Shown here: one piece after another, positions 9,458-18,428 of the stretch | Numbering within the stretch: the stretch's first letter is position 1 | Layout: each line of letters begins with the position of its first letter | DNA from: Bog-756 sp963830165 | GTDB lineage: Bacteria; Actinomycetota; Acidimicrobiia; Acidimicrobiales; RAAP-2 | Assembly (NCBI GenBank): GCA_963830165.1 | Contig: CAWHKZ010000003.1 | Location: 1-64,000, forward strand | DNA: 64,000 nucleotides | Direction of reading: 5' to 3' | Translations under genes and position numbers: made by a program | The notes under the pieces: generated by a model | Databases searched by the model: none | Told to the model about the DNA's origin: nothing | Seen by the model: the letters and a program-made list of their open reading frames with translations, nothing else

Positions 9458-10342
9458 ATGGAGTTCGGGATCATCCCACCGGTCCGGACCGGTGCCACCG
9501 CCGACCCGGATTGGATGACGGCCTTCGCCCGGCTGGTCGAGTCCGCCGGGTTCGAGTCGATCGTCGTGGTGGAGCACGCCGTGGTCATCTCCGACTACAC
9601 GAGCACCTACCCGTACGCCGCCTCGGGACGGATGCCCCTGCCCGACGACTGCGCCATCCCCGACCCGCTCGACCTCATGGCCTTCCTCGCCGCGGTGACC
9701 GAGCGCATCACACTGGCCACCGGGGTGCTGGTCGTCCCCAACCACCAGGCGGTGGTCCTGGCCAAGCGCATCGCCAGCGTCGACGTCCTGGCCAAGGGAC
9801 GGGTCCGCATGTGCCTCGGGGTCGGATGGATGGACGAGGAGCTCCGGGCGACGGGGGCCGACCCCCGCACCCGCGGCCGGCGGATGGACGAGACCATCGC
9901 CGCCATGCGCGCGCTCTGGGCCGACTCCGGGCCCGAGGGTGCGTCGTTCGACGGCGAGTTCGTCAGCTTCGACCACGCCCACTCGTTCCCGAAGCCGTTC
10001 CGCCCCGGCGGGGTGCCGCTGCACATCGGCGGGCACAGCGAGGCCGCCGCCCGCCGGGCCGGCCGTCTGGGGGACGGCTTCCAGCCGCTCGGACTCGCGC
10101 CCGACGAACTGGCCCTGCGGATCGCCCAGATGCGCGAGGCCGCCGGGCGGGCCGGGCGGGACCCGGACGCCGTCGAGCTGTCGGTGTCGGGCTACCTGCC
10201 CACCACCACCGAGGAGCAGGTGGCCGCCGCCGATGCCGCGGGCGTCCGCCGGATGCTGCTGTCGACGTCCATGAACCGGGACCTCGAGAGCCTGGCGGGC
10301 GAGGTGACGGCCTTCGCCGAACGGTTCGGGCCGCTGTCGTGA
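9458..10342 (+). CDS. LLM-class (F420-type) flavin-dependent oxidoreductase
   Basis: 294-aa luciferase-like monooxygenase fold, with FGIIPP at the N-terminus, a central LATGVLVVPNH, and GRVRMCLGVGWM...E typical of the F420-dependent TIGR03619-type subgroup. The substrate is unknown. GAGGAG precedes ATG 9458. The stop overlaps the GTG of the next gene (GTGA), so the two are likely co-translated, and the SnoaL-like partner may act in the same step. Confidence 0.85.
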   Translation: MEFGIIPPVRTGATADPDWMTAFARLVESAGFESIVVVEHAVVISDYTSTYPYAASGRMPLPDDCAIPDPLDLMAFLAAVTERITLATGVLVVPNHQAVVLAKRIASVDVLAKGRVRMCLGVGWMDEELRATGADPRTRGRRMDETIAAMRALWADSGPEGASFDGEFVSFDHAHSFPKPFRPGGVPLHIGGHSEAAARRAGRLGDGFQPLGLAPDELALRIAQMREAAGRAGRDPDAVELSVSGYLPTTTEEQVAAADAAGVRRMLLSTSMNRDLESLAGEVTAFAERFGPLS

Positions 10343-10830
10343 GCCAGCCGTCCGGGGTGTCGGCGGCTGACGCCGCGGCACTGCGGGCCGTCTCGCTGGG
10401 CTACGCCGCCGCCGCGGACGGCCTCGACGGCCCCGGGTTCGCCGATCTGTTCACGCCGGACGGGGAGCTCTGGGTACCCGACCCCCGGATGGGAGGCGAG
10501 CCGACCACCTGCCGGACGGGCCGCGAGCAGTTGGCGGCGATCCCGTCCCACCTGGCCCGCTACCACGCCACCCACCACGGCCTGGGGGCGACGACCTTCC
10601 GGGTGGACGGCGGCACGGCCACGGGTGAGGTCGGGTGCGTGGCCCACCACCTGACGGCCGACCACGCCCCCAGTCCCGACGGCCGGGGTGGGCTCGACGA
10701 GGTCTGGTACCTGCGCTACGTCGACGACTACCGGCGCACCGGGGGAGTGTGGCTGCTGGCCCGGCGGGCCCTCCACCTGCGTCGGGTCGAGCACCGCCGG
10801 GTGGCCCACGTGGGTCCCGGGCGAGCCTGA
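10339..10830 (+). CDS. SnoaL-like / nuclear transport factor 2 family protein
   Basis: 163-aa single-domain protein of the NTF2 superfamily: an alpha+beta cone with YAAAADGLDGPGFADLFTPDGELW at the N-terminus, a central HHGLGATTF and a C-terminal WLLARRALHLRR strand. Such proteins act as small isomerases, hydratases or dimer partners. GTG 10339 overlaps the oxidoreductase stop. Confidence 0.75.
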   Translation: MSQPSGVSAADAAALRAVSLGYAAAADGLDGPGFADLFTPDGELWVPDPRMGGEPTTCRTGREQLAAIPSHLARYHATHHGLGATTFRVDGGTATGEVGCVAHHLTADHAPSPDGRGGLDEVWYLRYVDDYRRTGGVWLLARRALHLRRVEHRRVAHVGPGRA

Positions 10831-10882
10831 ACCCGGCGGCGTGCCGGAACGGCGTCGTGGCCCGGGCCCTACGCTGCGGGAC

Positions 10883-11701
10883 ATGAGCCTGCCCGCCCCG
10901 AACCCCGACCGGACCTGCCTGGTGACCGGAGCGTCCTCCGGCATCGGCGTCGAGATCGCCGGCCTGCTGGCCGGGCGCGGCCTGGGGGTGACCCTGGTGG
11001 CCCGCACCGAGTCGAAGCTCCGGGAGCTGGCCGCGGCGCTGTCCGCCCGCCACGGGATCCGCGCCGAGGTGCTGCCCGCCGACCTGGCCGACGCCACCGC
11101 CCGGTCCGGACTGCCCGGCCGCATCGAGGAGCTCGGTCTGACCGTCAACGTGCTGGTCAACAACGCCGGCTTCTCGACGCTCGGTCCGGTGTACCGGGCC
11201 GATCCGGAACGCGAGATCGCCATGGTGCGGACCGACGTCGAAGCGGTGGTCCACCTGTGCGCCCTGTTCACGCCGGGCATGGTCGAGCGCCGCAGCGGCT
11301 GCATCCTGAACGTGGCCTCGACGGCCGCCTTCCAGCCCGTCCCCGGGCAGGCCGCCTACGGCGGGTCCAAGGCCTTCGTCCTCTCCTACAGCCACGCCAT
11401 CCGCGAGGAGCTGCGGCCCCACGGCGTGACGGTCACCGCACTGTGCCCCGGTCCGGTCGAGACCGGATTCGCCGAGGCGGCGGGCATCGACCCCGCCGAA
11501 ATGGCCGGCGCCATGCCCAAGCTGTTCTGGGTGCCGGTCGCCGAGGTGGCCCGTGTCGGGGTGGCCGGCATGGACGACAACCGGGCGGTGGCCATTCCCG
11601 GACTGCCCAACCGGGCCAGCGCCGCGCTCGGCTGGCTGTCCCCCCGCCGGTTCCTCCTGCCCCTCGTGGCCCGGCAGCATCCGGCCCTCCACGACGCCTG
11701 A
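10883..11701 (+). CDS. SDR-family NAD(P)-dependent oxidoreductase
   Basis: 272-aa classical short-chain dehydrogenase: cofactor motif TGASSGIG at residue 14, NNAG, catalytic Ser in NVASTAAF, and Tyr/Lys in YGGSK. The C-terminal part (LPNRASAALGWLSPRRFLLP) is typical of DltE/YqjQ-like SDRs. The substrate is unknown. It follows the SnoaL gene by 52 nt and precedes the DUF3054 gene by 6 nt, so it probably belongs to one operon from 9458 to 12145. Confidence 0.88.
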   Translation: MSLPAPNPDRTCLVTGASSGIGVEIAGLLAGRGLGVTLVARTESKLRELAAALSARHGIRAEVLPADLADATARSGLPGRIEELGLTVNVLVNNAGFSTLGPVYRADPEREIAMVRTDVEAVVHLCALFTPGMVERRSGCILNVASTAAFQPVPGQAAYGGSKAFVLSYSHAIREELRPHGVTVTALCPGPVETGFAEAAGIDPAEMAGAMPKLFWVPVAEVARVGVAGMDDNRAVAIPGLPNRASAALGWLSPRRFLLPLVARQHPALHDA

Positions 11702-11707
11702 GTCCCG

Positions 11708-12145
11708 GTGCCCGCGGTGACGGACAGGTCCCGGGTGGCGGGGTGGTTGCGGGGCAGCCGGGTCGGCCTCGTGCCGGCCGGTGCGCTCGACGCGGCCTGG
11801 GTGCTGGCCTTCGTGGTGATCGGCCGGTCGTCGCACGCCGAGGGACTGCGCCTGGCCGGCCTCGCCCGCACCGCCTGGCCGTTCCTGGTCGGACTGGCGC
11901 TCGGCTGGGTCGTGGTCCGGGCGTGGCGGGCGCCGGCCGCGCTCGTCCCGACCGGGGTGGTGGTGTGGACGGTCTGCGTCGGCGCCGGCATGGTCCTGCG
12001 GGTGGCCTCCGGCCAGGGGGTGGTGGCCGCCTTCGTCGGTGTGGCCCTGGCCTTCGTGGGCCTCGGACTGCTGGGCTGGCGGGCGCTGGCCCAGCTGCTG
12101 CCCGACCGGGGAGGCGTCCGGCGGCGACCGGCGCGGTCGGCCTGA
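11708..12145 (+). CDS. DUF3054 family membrane protein
   Basis: 145-aa protein with four hydrophobic helices (ALDAAWVLAFVVIGRSSH, WPFLVGLALGWVV, VVVWTVCVGAGMVLR, VGVALAFVGLGLLGW). FVVIGR-SSH with D/H near the first helix is typical of DUF3054, an actinobacterial family of unknown role. GTG start 11708, 6 nt after the SDR stop. Confidence 0.82.
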   Translation: MPAVTDRSRVAGWLRGSRVGLVPAGALDAAWVLAFVVIGRSSHAEGLRLAGLARTAWPFLVGLALGWVVVRAWRAPAALVPTGVVVWTVCVGAGMVLRVASGQGVVAAFVGVALAFVGLGLLGWRALAQLLPDRGGVRRRPARSA

Positions 12146-12207
12146 TGCCCGGGGTGGGCCACCGCTCCGCACTCGCCGTATCGGCACGCAGCACCCCGGA
12201 CTTGAGC

Positions 12208-12240
12208 GAATTTCCGGAGAAATTCCAGAATTTCTCGAAT
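12208..12240. promoter_or_regulatory. AT-rich inverted repeats GAATTTC-N4-GAAATTC
   Basis: GAATTTCCGGAGAAATTC (12208-12225) is a perfect inverted repeat, followed at once by another GAATTTC copy. It stands out in a GC-rich context between two convergent genes. It may act as a terminator-like hairpin or as a binding site; nothing decides between them. Confidence 0.4.
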
Positions 12241-12339
12241 TGACCTCTGACCAGGGCATTCGCCGCGGTCCGTCAGCCGCGGACGGCCCAGATCAGCCCC
12301 GGATCGGCCCCTATCCTGGTCGCGGTCCCCTCCGGGGCC

Positions 12340-13086
12340 TCAACCGCCGATGAAGGCGGCCAGCTCCGGCGGGACGAAGTTGTGCTCCTCGGTGGACTCG
12401 GCCTCGGTGAGTTCGACCAGCCTGTCCACCACCTCGACGGGGTCCCGCTGGTCGTTCTTCACGAAGTCGCGCATCATCTCGAACAGCGGCGTCGCCCCGG
12501 CGTTGACGGCGTCGGCACCGAACCATTCCCACATCGAATCGGCCATGCGGTCGTTGAAGCCGGTCAGGTACGGGCCGGGGTTGATGAGGCAGACGTCGAC
12601 GCCCTGGTCGGCCAGTTCGGCGCGCATGGCCTTGCCCATGGCCTCGAGCGTGTGCTTGGTCATCGAGTACGGCCCGAACGTCGGGGCGGACAGCACCCCG
12701 GCGATGGACGACATGATGATGATCCGCCCCGAGCCCTTCGCCACCATGCGCGGCAGCACGGCCTGGGTCACGGCCAGCGTCCCGAAGACGTTGACGTCGA
12801 ACAGGCGCCGGACCCGGTCGAGGGGGACGTCGGCCATGGGCCCGGTCTGGCCGGCGCCGGCGTTGTCGATCAGCACGTCGAGGTCCCAGGCCGCGGCCCC
12901 GACCACGTCGTCGGTGGTGATGTCGAGCTTCGCGACGGTGAGCCCCGGGGCCTCGGCCCGAAGCGCGGCGGCCTGGTCCTCGGTCTCGGTGGTGGCGATG
13001 ACGGTGTGGCCGCGCCCGGCCAGCGCCAGCGCTGCACCCTTGCCGAACCCCGAACCGGCTCCGGTGATCATGACGGTCTTGTTCAT
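12340..13086 (-). CDS. SDR-family oxidoreductase
   Basis: 248-aa short-chain dehydrogenase: TGAGSGFG at residue 7, DNAG, catalytic Ser in IMSSIAGV, and YSMTK. It forms a same-strand pair with the TetR gene 83 nt upstream, which may control it. Substrate unknown. Confidence 0.88.
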   Translation of the reverse strand: MNKTVMITGAGSGFGKGAALALAGRGHTVIATTETEDQAAALRAEAPGLTVAKLDITTDDVVGAAAWDLDVLIDNAGAGQTGPMADVPLDRVRRLFDVNVFGTLAVTQAVLPRMVAKGSGRIIIMSSIAGVLSAPTFGPYSMTKHTLEAMGKAMRAELADQGVDVCLINPGPYLTGFNDRMADSMWEWFGADAVNAGATPLFEMMRDFVKNDQRDPVEVVDRLVELTEAESTEEHNFVPPELAAFIGG

Positions 13087-13169
13087 CGGCGGTGGCTCCT
13101 CGGTCGCGACGGTCCCCGCACTCTAGGACCGGAGCCGCCGGTCGCCGCCGACCTTCCGGTCGGCTCGCC

Positions 13170-13835
13170 TCAATTGAGGACGATGCCCCGGATGATCAGC
13201 TCGGTGACGTCGTCGGCGTGCCGTTCGGGATCGAGCGGCCCGTCGAGGATGTCGAAGGCCGTGGACAGCGCGGACAGGGTGTAGGGCGCCTCGGCGCCGT
13301 GGCCGACGAGGAAGAAGAGCGCCCGTGCGGTCACCGGTCCCACCCGGCCGGCCTCCCGCAGGCGGTCGAGGGCGTCGCCGATGGTGCTGAACAGTGGCAC
13401 CATCACGTTCTCGACGATGTACTCGAGCCGGGGGGTCGGGACCAGGCCCTCCTGGTTCATCAGCCGACCGAGTTCGGGCCGGAGCAGCGCGGCACCGAGG
13501 AACGCCCGGATGGCGATCCGGAGGTCCTCGAGGTCGTCCCCACATCCGATCGGACCCAGGGCCTCGGTGCGGCGCCGGTCGATGTCGGCGAAGAAGGTCT
13601 CGAAGCCGCGGTCGATGGCCGCATAGAAGAGGCGTTCCTTGGTGCCGAAGCGCTGGCTGATGGTGCCGTGGCTGAGCCCGAGCTCGGCGTTGAGGGAGCG
13701 CAGCGACATGCCGTCGAAACCCTGGGCCGCGAACGCCCGGAGGGCGGCGTCCAGTATCTCGTCGTCCTGGCGGATGCGCGGTCGGCCCCGGGTCTCTGGC
13801 GGCTTCGGAGGATCCGCCTGCTTCACTGTCGACAT
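13170..13835 (-). CDS. TetR/AcrR-family transcriptional regulator
   Basis: 221-aa regulator with an N-terminal helix-turn-helix (ILDAALRAFAAQGFDGMSLRSLNAELGLSHGTISQRFGTKERLFY, residues 25-70) and a ligand-binding C-terminal half. ATG 13835 is preferred over a longer in-frame start at 13964 because it lies just before the usual basic linker GRPRIR. It sits upstream of, and in line with, the SDR gene. Confidence 0.85.
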   Translation of the reverse strand: MSTVKQADPPKPPETRGRPRIRQDDEILDAALRAFAAQGFDGMSLRSLNAELGLSHGTISQRFGTKERLFYAAIDRGFETFFADIDRRRTEALGPIGCGDDLEDLRIAIRAFLGAALLRPELGRLMNQEGLVPTPRLEYIVENVMVPLFSTIGDALDRLREAGRVGPVTARALFFLVGHGAEAPYTLSALSTAFDILDGPLDPERHADDVTELIIRGIVLN

Positions 13836-14007
13836 CCCATTTCCTGCCGGCAGGGACGAGAGGTTCTGCCGTCGACAGCAACTGTACACATCGTAGACGT
13901 CCGGAGATGTTGATTGACGATCGGCCAGTAACGCACCGCCCGACATCGCAACTGAGGAGTGCAAGTGGGTGCCTCCACCCGCTGTCCGAGCTCCGGGGCG
14001 GCGGCGG

Positions 14008-15741
14008 TCAGGCCCGGCGTTCGACCTCCTCGGCCAGGGCCAGCCAGTGCTCCTCGGCCTCGTCGAGCTCGTCCTGCACCGCCCGCAGCTCGCCGCCGAG
14101 CCGGCCCAGCTCCACGTGGTCGCCGGCCGACACCAGGGCCTCGTGGAGCTTGTCCCGCCGGCGGGCGAGCCGGGTCATGGCCTTCTCGGCGTCGCGCAGC
14201 TGCCGTCCGAGCGGGGCGCCTTCGTCGGCACCCGGGGCGGGGCGCCGCCGCTCGGGCGCCGCCGCCGTGGCCGGTGGCGGTCGCACCGCGGGGGCCGACA
14301 GCCGGGACATCCACGCGTCGAGACCTCCGGCCACCGGACGGACGCCGTCGGCCTCGACCGCCACCACCGTCTCGATGGTCCGGTCCAGGAAGGCCCGGTC
14401 GTGGCTGACGACGACGAGCGTGCCGGGCCAGTCGTCGAGGACGTCCTCGAGGATCCGCAGGGTGTCGAGGTCGAGGTCGTTGGTCGGCTCGTCGAGGAGC
14501 AGCACGTTGGGCCGCCGGGCCAGCACGGCCAGCAGCTGGAGCCGCCGCCGCTCGCCGCCGGACAGGTCGGCCACCCGGGTGTAGGGAAGGTTGCCAGTGA
14601 ACCAGAAGCGCTTCATGAGCGCCACGTCGGCCAGCGACCCGGGCGTGCGCAGCGGCCCGGCCACCACCTCCTGGACCCGTGCCCCGCGGTCGAGCTCGGC
14701 GCCGTGCTGGTCGTAGTAGCCGACGACGACGGTGGGCCCGACCTCGACGGTGCCGGTGGTGGGAGGGCGTCGACCGGCCAGGACGTCGAGCAGGGTCGAC
14801 TTGCCGGCGCCGTTGGCGCCCACGACACCCAGCCGGTCCCCCGGGCCGAGCACCAGGTCCACCCCGGACAGCACCGGGTCGCCCCCGTCGTAGGAGACGC
14901 CCACGCCGGCGCACTCGATCACCTTTTCGCCCAGCCGGGACATGGTGACGTCGAGCTCCAGGTCGCCGGGGCGGGCCGCCTCGGCGGCGCGGCCGTCGAC
15001 GAGGGCCCGGGCCGCGGTGATGCGGGCCCGGGGCTTGCGACTGCGGGCCTTCGCGCCGCGGCGCAGCCAGGCCAGCTCGGTCCGGGCCAGGTTCCGCCGC
15101 CTGCCCTCGGCGGCGGCCGCCTGCTCCTCGCGCTCCGCCGCCGCCTCGAGGTAGGAGGCGTAGCCGCCCTCGTGGAGGAAGGACGCCCCCCGGTCGAGCT
15201 CGAGCATGCGGGTGGTGACGCGGTCGAGCAGGTAGCGGTCGTGGGAGACGAGCACCAGGCCGCCGGGGTAGCCGGCCAGCCACTCCTCGAGCCAGGCCAC
15301 CGCCCCCAGGTCGAGGTGGTTGGTGGGCTCGTCGAGGATCAGGAGGTCGGCCGGGTGGGCGAGCACCCGGGCCAGGGCCACGCGCTTGGCCTGGCCGCCC
15401 GACAGTCCGGCCACGTCGCGGTCCACGAAGGGCGCCATCCCGAGCCGGTCGAGGGCGGCCGCCGCCTCCCACCCGGGGCCGACGGCGTCGCCGACCGTGC
15501 CCGGCGGGAGCACGGGCGCCTGCTCGAGGAACCCGACCCGCACCCCGCGGCCCCGGCGCACCACCCCGGAGTCCGGCTCGAAGCGGCCGGCCAGGACCCG
15601 CAGCAGGGTCGACTTGCCCGTGCCGTTGATGCCCACCACCCCGACGCGGTCGCCCGTGGACAGGGTGACGGAGAGGTCGCCGAACAGGGTGCGGTCGGCC
15701 ATCGTGACGCTCACGTCCTGCAGGTCGACGAGCACGCTCAC
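14008..15741 (-). CDS. ABC-F family ATP-binding protein (Uup-like)
   Basis: 577-aa cytosolic protein with two ATP-binding cassettes: Walker A GINGTGKST and GANGAGKST, signatures LSGGQAKR and LSGGERRR, Walker B LLILDEPTNHLDL and LLLDEPTNDLDL. An arginine-rich linker and a C-terminal coiled coil (EKAMTRLARRRDKLHEAL) complete it. No membrane segment. ABC-F proteins act on the ribosome or, for Uup, on DNA/ribosome quality; which applies is unclear. GTG start 15741. Confidence 0.9.
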   Translation of the reverse strand: MSVLVDLQDVSVTMADRTLFGDLSVTLSTGDRVGVVGINGTGKSTLLRVLAGRFEPDSGVVRRGRGVRVGFLEQAPVLPPGTVGDAVGPGWEAAAALDRLGMAPFVDRDVAGLSGGQAKRVALARVLAHPADLLILDEPTNHLDLGAVAWLEEWLAGYPGGLVLVSHDRYLLDRVTTRMLELDRGASFLHEGGYASYLEAAAEREEQAAAAEGRRRNLARTELAWLRRGAKARSRKPRARITAARALVDGRAAEAARPGDLELDVTMSRLGEKVIECAGVGVSYDGGDPVLSGVDLVLGPGDRLGVVGANGAGKSTLLDVLAGRRPPTTGTVEVGPTVVVGYYDQHGAELDRGARVQEVVAGPLRTPGSLADVALMKRFWFTGNLPYTRVADLSGGERRRLQLLAVLARRPNVLLLDEPTNDLDLDTLRILEDVLDDWPGTLVVVSHDRAFLDRTIETVVAVEADGVRPVAGGLDAWMSRLSAPAVRPPPATAAAPERRRPAPGADEGAPLGRQLRDAEKAMTRLARRRDKLHEALVSAGDHVELGRLGGELRAVQDELDEAEEHWLALAEEVERRA

Positions 15742-15857
15742 CGGTCACACGGTACCGCCGGTCCGGGTGGCCCCCGACCGTCAGGTCGCGGACCGCGGCG
15801 CGATGGACCTCGTGACACCCGCGGCCCCACGGGGAGTCGTCCGGGCCCGGCGCCGGG

Positions 15858-16157
15858 TCACTGACCCGGCGGCCAGTGCTCCATCAGCTCGGACTTGAAG
15901 GCCACCAGCAGGACGAAAGCGATGGTGTACACGGCCACCACCAGGGCGATCAGGGCCAGCGAGCGGTAGAGCACCACGGCCACCAGCACCAGGAAGACGT
16001 ACAGGAACACGGCGGACCGGCCCTGCCACGTCAACGGACCGAACCCCAGTCCACCCTCCTTCCTGCCGAACCACAGCTCCTGCTCCCCGTCCTCCATCGT
16101 CGGCCACGGTACCGGACGGGACGCCCCCTCCGACGCGGAAACCGGCGCGAAATCCAT
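15858..16157 (-). CDS. Small two-helix membrane protein
   Basis: About 99 aa (or 79 aa from ATG 16097). A short soluble part (EQELWFGRKEGGLGFGPLTWQG) is followed by two transmembrane helices (AVFLYVFLVLVAVVLY and IALVVAVYTIAFVLLVAF). No family was recognised with certainty. The neighbouring divergent gene also encodes a small membrane protein, and a palindrome lies between them. Confidence 0.55.
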   Translation of the reverse strand: MDFAPVSASEGASRPVPWPTMEDGEQELWFGRKEGGLGFGPLTWQGRSAVFLYVFLVLVAVVLYRSLALIALVVAVYTIAFVLLVAFKSELMEHWPPGQ

Positions 16158-16166
16158 GGTCCGGGG

Positions 16167-16183
16167 TGTACCCGTCGGGTACA
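16167..16183. promoter_or_regulatory. Palindrome TGTACCCG-T-CGGGTACA
   Basis: A perfect inverted repeat with 8-bp arms lies between the divergent small membrane-protein genes. Size and symmetry suit an operator for a dimeric repressor. It directly precedes the 18-bp tandem repeat. Confidence 0.5.
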
Positions 16184-16218
16184 GTGCGGCGGGAACGGAC
16201 AGTGCGGCGGGAACGGAC
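16183..16218. repeat. Two tandem copies of an 18-bp unit
   Basis: AGTGCGGCGGGAACGGAC occurs twice without gap (16183-16200, 16201-16218), just before the ribosome-binding site of the next gene. The GGGAAC core could act as paired binding sites; it may also be simple slippage. Confidence 0.7.
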
Positions 16219-16231
16219 GGCGGAGGTCGGT

Positions 16232-16390
16232 ATGGCGGGTGGCGGTCGGAACGTGGCGGCGGGTGGCGAGGTGGGCGGCGGGCGGACCCGCCGCCGGACC
16301 CGCCGGGTGGTCGTGGCCCTGGTGTCCCTCGTCGTCGTGGGGTGGATCGCCGCCGGGCTCACCGGCCCGGACGGCGACGCCCCGGTCTGA
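16232..16390 (+). CDS. Small single-span membrane protein
   Basis: 52-aa protein: Gly/Arg-rich N-terminus followed by one helix (VVVALVSLVVVGWIAAGL). ATG 16232 is preceded by GGAGG at a good distance, which decides the start over an upstream in-frame ATG at 16166. No family recognised. Confidence 0.5.
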   Translation: MAGGGRNVAAGGEVGGGRTRRRTRRVVVALVSLVVVGWIAAGLTGPDGDAPV

Positions 16391-16477
16391 CCCGCGACCG
16401 CCCGGGGACGGCGACCGGCCCGGGCGTCGGCCGCCCTGTGCGTCTGGGCGCCCCCGCCGGTCGGTAGGCTCGCCCAC

Positions 16478-17518
16478 GTGAGCGATCCCGTGCTCCGGAC
16501 CACCCCGCTCGGCATGCAGTGGGGGACGGCCGACCCGTTCCTCTTCTGCGTCCACCACCTCGACCGGTACCCGGCGGCCAACGAGCACCTCGGTCCGGCG
16601 TCGTCGCTCGAGGCCCGCGACCTGGGGATGGACTTCTCGGGAGCGGACGGCTGGAGCATGTACCACGGCAGCATCGTGCCCGGCTTCCCGCAGCACCCCC
16701 ACCGGGGGTTCGAGACGGTGACGTACGTGCGGCAGGGCCTCGTCGACCACTCCGACTCGCTCGGCGCGACGGCCCGCTTCGGGCGCGGCGACGTCCAGTG
16801 GCTCACCGCCGGCGCGGGCATCGTCCACTGCGAGATGTTCCCGCTCCTCGACACCGCGGCGCCGAATACCACCGAGCTGTTCCAGATCTGGCTCAACCTG
16901 CCCGCCGACGACAAGATGGTCGACCCCTACTTCACGATGCTGTGGAGCGAGGACCTGCCCCGTCTCGCGCTGGTCGACGCCGACGGGCGCCGGGGCGAGC
17001 TCACGGTGATCGCCGGCGCGATCGGCGGGATCGAGTTGCTGGCCGCCCCGCCCGACTCGTACGCGTCCCGCCCCGACTCCGGACTGGCCATCTGGCACCT
17101 GGTGCTCGAACCGTCGGCGTCGTGGGACGTCCCCGCGGCCGCCTCGCCCGGGACGGGGCGCACCCTCTACGTGTTCGAGGGCACGCTGACGGTCGGCGGC
17201 CACACCGTGGACGCCTTGACCGGCGTGACCGTCCGCCCCGACGAGCCGGTGTCGGTCACCGCCGGGTCCGCCGGTGCCGAGGTGCTCGTCCTGCAGGGCC
17301 GACCCATCGGTGAGCCGGTCGCCCAGTTCGGCCCCTTCGTGATGAACGACCGGGCGGGCATCGAACGGGCCATCGCCGACTACCAGGCGACCGGGTTCGG
17401 CGGCTGGCCGTGGCCGACCGACGACCCCGTACAGCCCCGCGACGCCGGACGGTTCGCCCGCCACGCCGACGGTCGACTCGAGGAGCCCTCGGTTCCGGAC
17501 CGGGTGTCGCCGGGGTGA
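16478..17518 (+). CDS. Pirin family protein
   Basis: 346-aa bicupin. The N-terminal cupin carries the pirin metal-binding signature (PHRGFETVTYV...DHSDSLG, then GDVQWLTAGAGIVHCEMF) with His/His/His/Glu ligands in residues 70-120, followed by QIWLNLP. Some pirins are quercetinases; others have no known substrate. GTG start 16478. Confidence 0.9.
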   Translation: MSDPVLRTTPLGMQWGTADPFLFCVHHLDRYPAANEHLGPASSLEARDLGMDFSGADGWSMYHGSIVPGFPQHPHRGFETVTYVRQGLVDHSDSLGATARFGRGDVQWLTAGAGIVHCEMFPLLDTAAPNTTELFQIWLNLPADDKMVDPYFTMLWSEDLPRLALVDADGRRGELTVIAGAIGGIELLAAPPDSYASRPDSGLAIWHLVLEPSASWDVPAAASPGTGRTLYVFEGTLTVGGHTVDALTGVTVRPDEPVSVTAGSAGAEVLVLQGRPIGEPVAQFGPFVMNDRAGIERAIADYQATGFGGWPWPTDDPVQPRDAGRFARHADGRLEEPSVPDRVSPG

Positions 17519-17576
17519 CGGTCGCCGTGGGCGGTGCCGCGGGTCCCCGGGGTCCGGCGGCGCCGCGGGCCGGAGC

Positions 17577-18428
17577 TCAGCTCGAGGTGCGGCGCCGGTA
17601 GAGCCGGGTGGCCAACGGGGCGAACACGGCGAGGATCACCACCGACCAGATCAGCGACGCGGCGACCGGGTGCTCCATCGGCCAGGTGTGGATGGTGGCC
17701 GACGGGTTGGGGTTGTGCCACAGGTCCCGTGCCGCCGAGGCCACCGCGCTGACCGGGTTCCAGTCGGCGATGGTGCGGAGCACCGGTGGCATCCGCTGGG
17801 TCGGAACGAGGGCGTTGGACACGATGGCCAGCGGGAAGAGGATGACCAGTCCTACGCCCTGGGCCGACTCCGGGCCCTTGGAGACCATGCCGAGGCAGGC
17901 GCATCCCCAGGACAGGGCGTAGCTGAAGAACAGGAAGACGGCGAAGCCGGCGATGGTGGAGCCGATCGGGCCGCCCGGCCGCCAGCCCACCACCAGCCCG
18001 GTCACGGCCACGATGGCGGCGCAGACCACGGCGGTCAGGAGGTCGGCGAGCGAGCGACCGACCAGGACGGCCGGGCGCCACATGGGCAGCGTCAGGAACC
18101 GGTCGATGACCCCGGTGTTGAGGTCGGTGCTCAGCCCGACGGCCGTGCCCATGGACGAGGTCGTGAGGTTGAGGGCCAGCAGGCCGGCGATGGCGAAGTT
18201 CGCGTACGTCTGGCCTCCCGGCAACGACACGCCGGCGCCGAACACGTAGACGAAGAGCAGGGTGAAGAGCACGGGTTGCACGGTCACGTCGGACAGCTGG
18301 GCCGGCTCGCGGGCGATGTGGACGAGGTTGCGCCCGGTGAGGGCGACGACGTCCCAGACCTTGCGGACCAACCCGTCGGCCCGGGGCCGGACGACGTCGG
18401 ACGTCGGAGGGAGGGCGACGGTGGTCAT
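17577..18428 (-). CDS. ABC-2 type transporter permease (DrrB-like)
   Basis: 283-aa inner-membrane permease with about six hydrophobic segments and the ABC-2 signature region (FLTLPMWRPAVLVGRSLADL). It pairs with the upstream ATPase gene, overlapping by 4 nt (ATGA). Together they resemble daunorubicin-type DrrAB exporters; the cargo is unknown. Confidence 0.88.
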   Translation of the reverse strand: MTTVALPPTSDVVRPRADGLVRKVWDVVALTGRNLVHIAREPAQLSDVTVQPVLFTLLFVYVFGAGVSLPGGQTYANFAIAGLLALNLTTSSMGTAVGLSTDLNTGVIDRFLTLPMWRPAVLVGRSLADLLTAVVCAAIVAVTGLVVGWRPGGPIGSTIAGFAVFLFFSYALSWGCACLGMVSKGPESAQGVGLVILFPLAIVSNALVPTQRMPPVLRTIADWNPVSAVASAARDLWHNPNPSATIHTWPMEHPVAASLIWSVVILAVFAPLATRLYRRRTSS

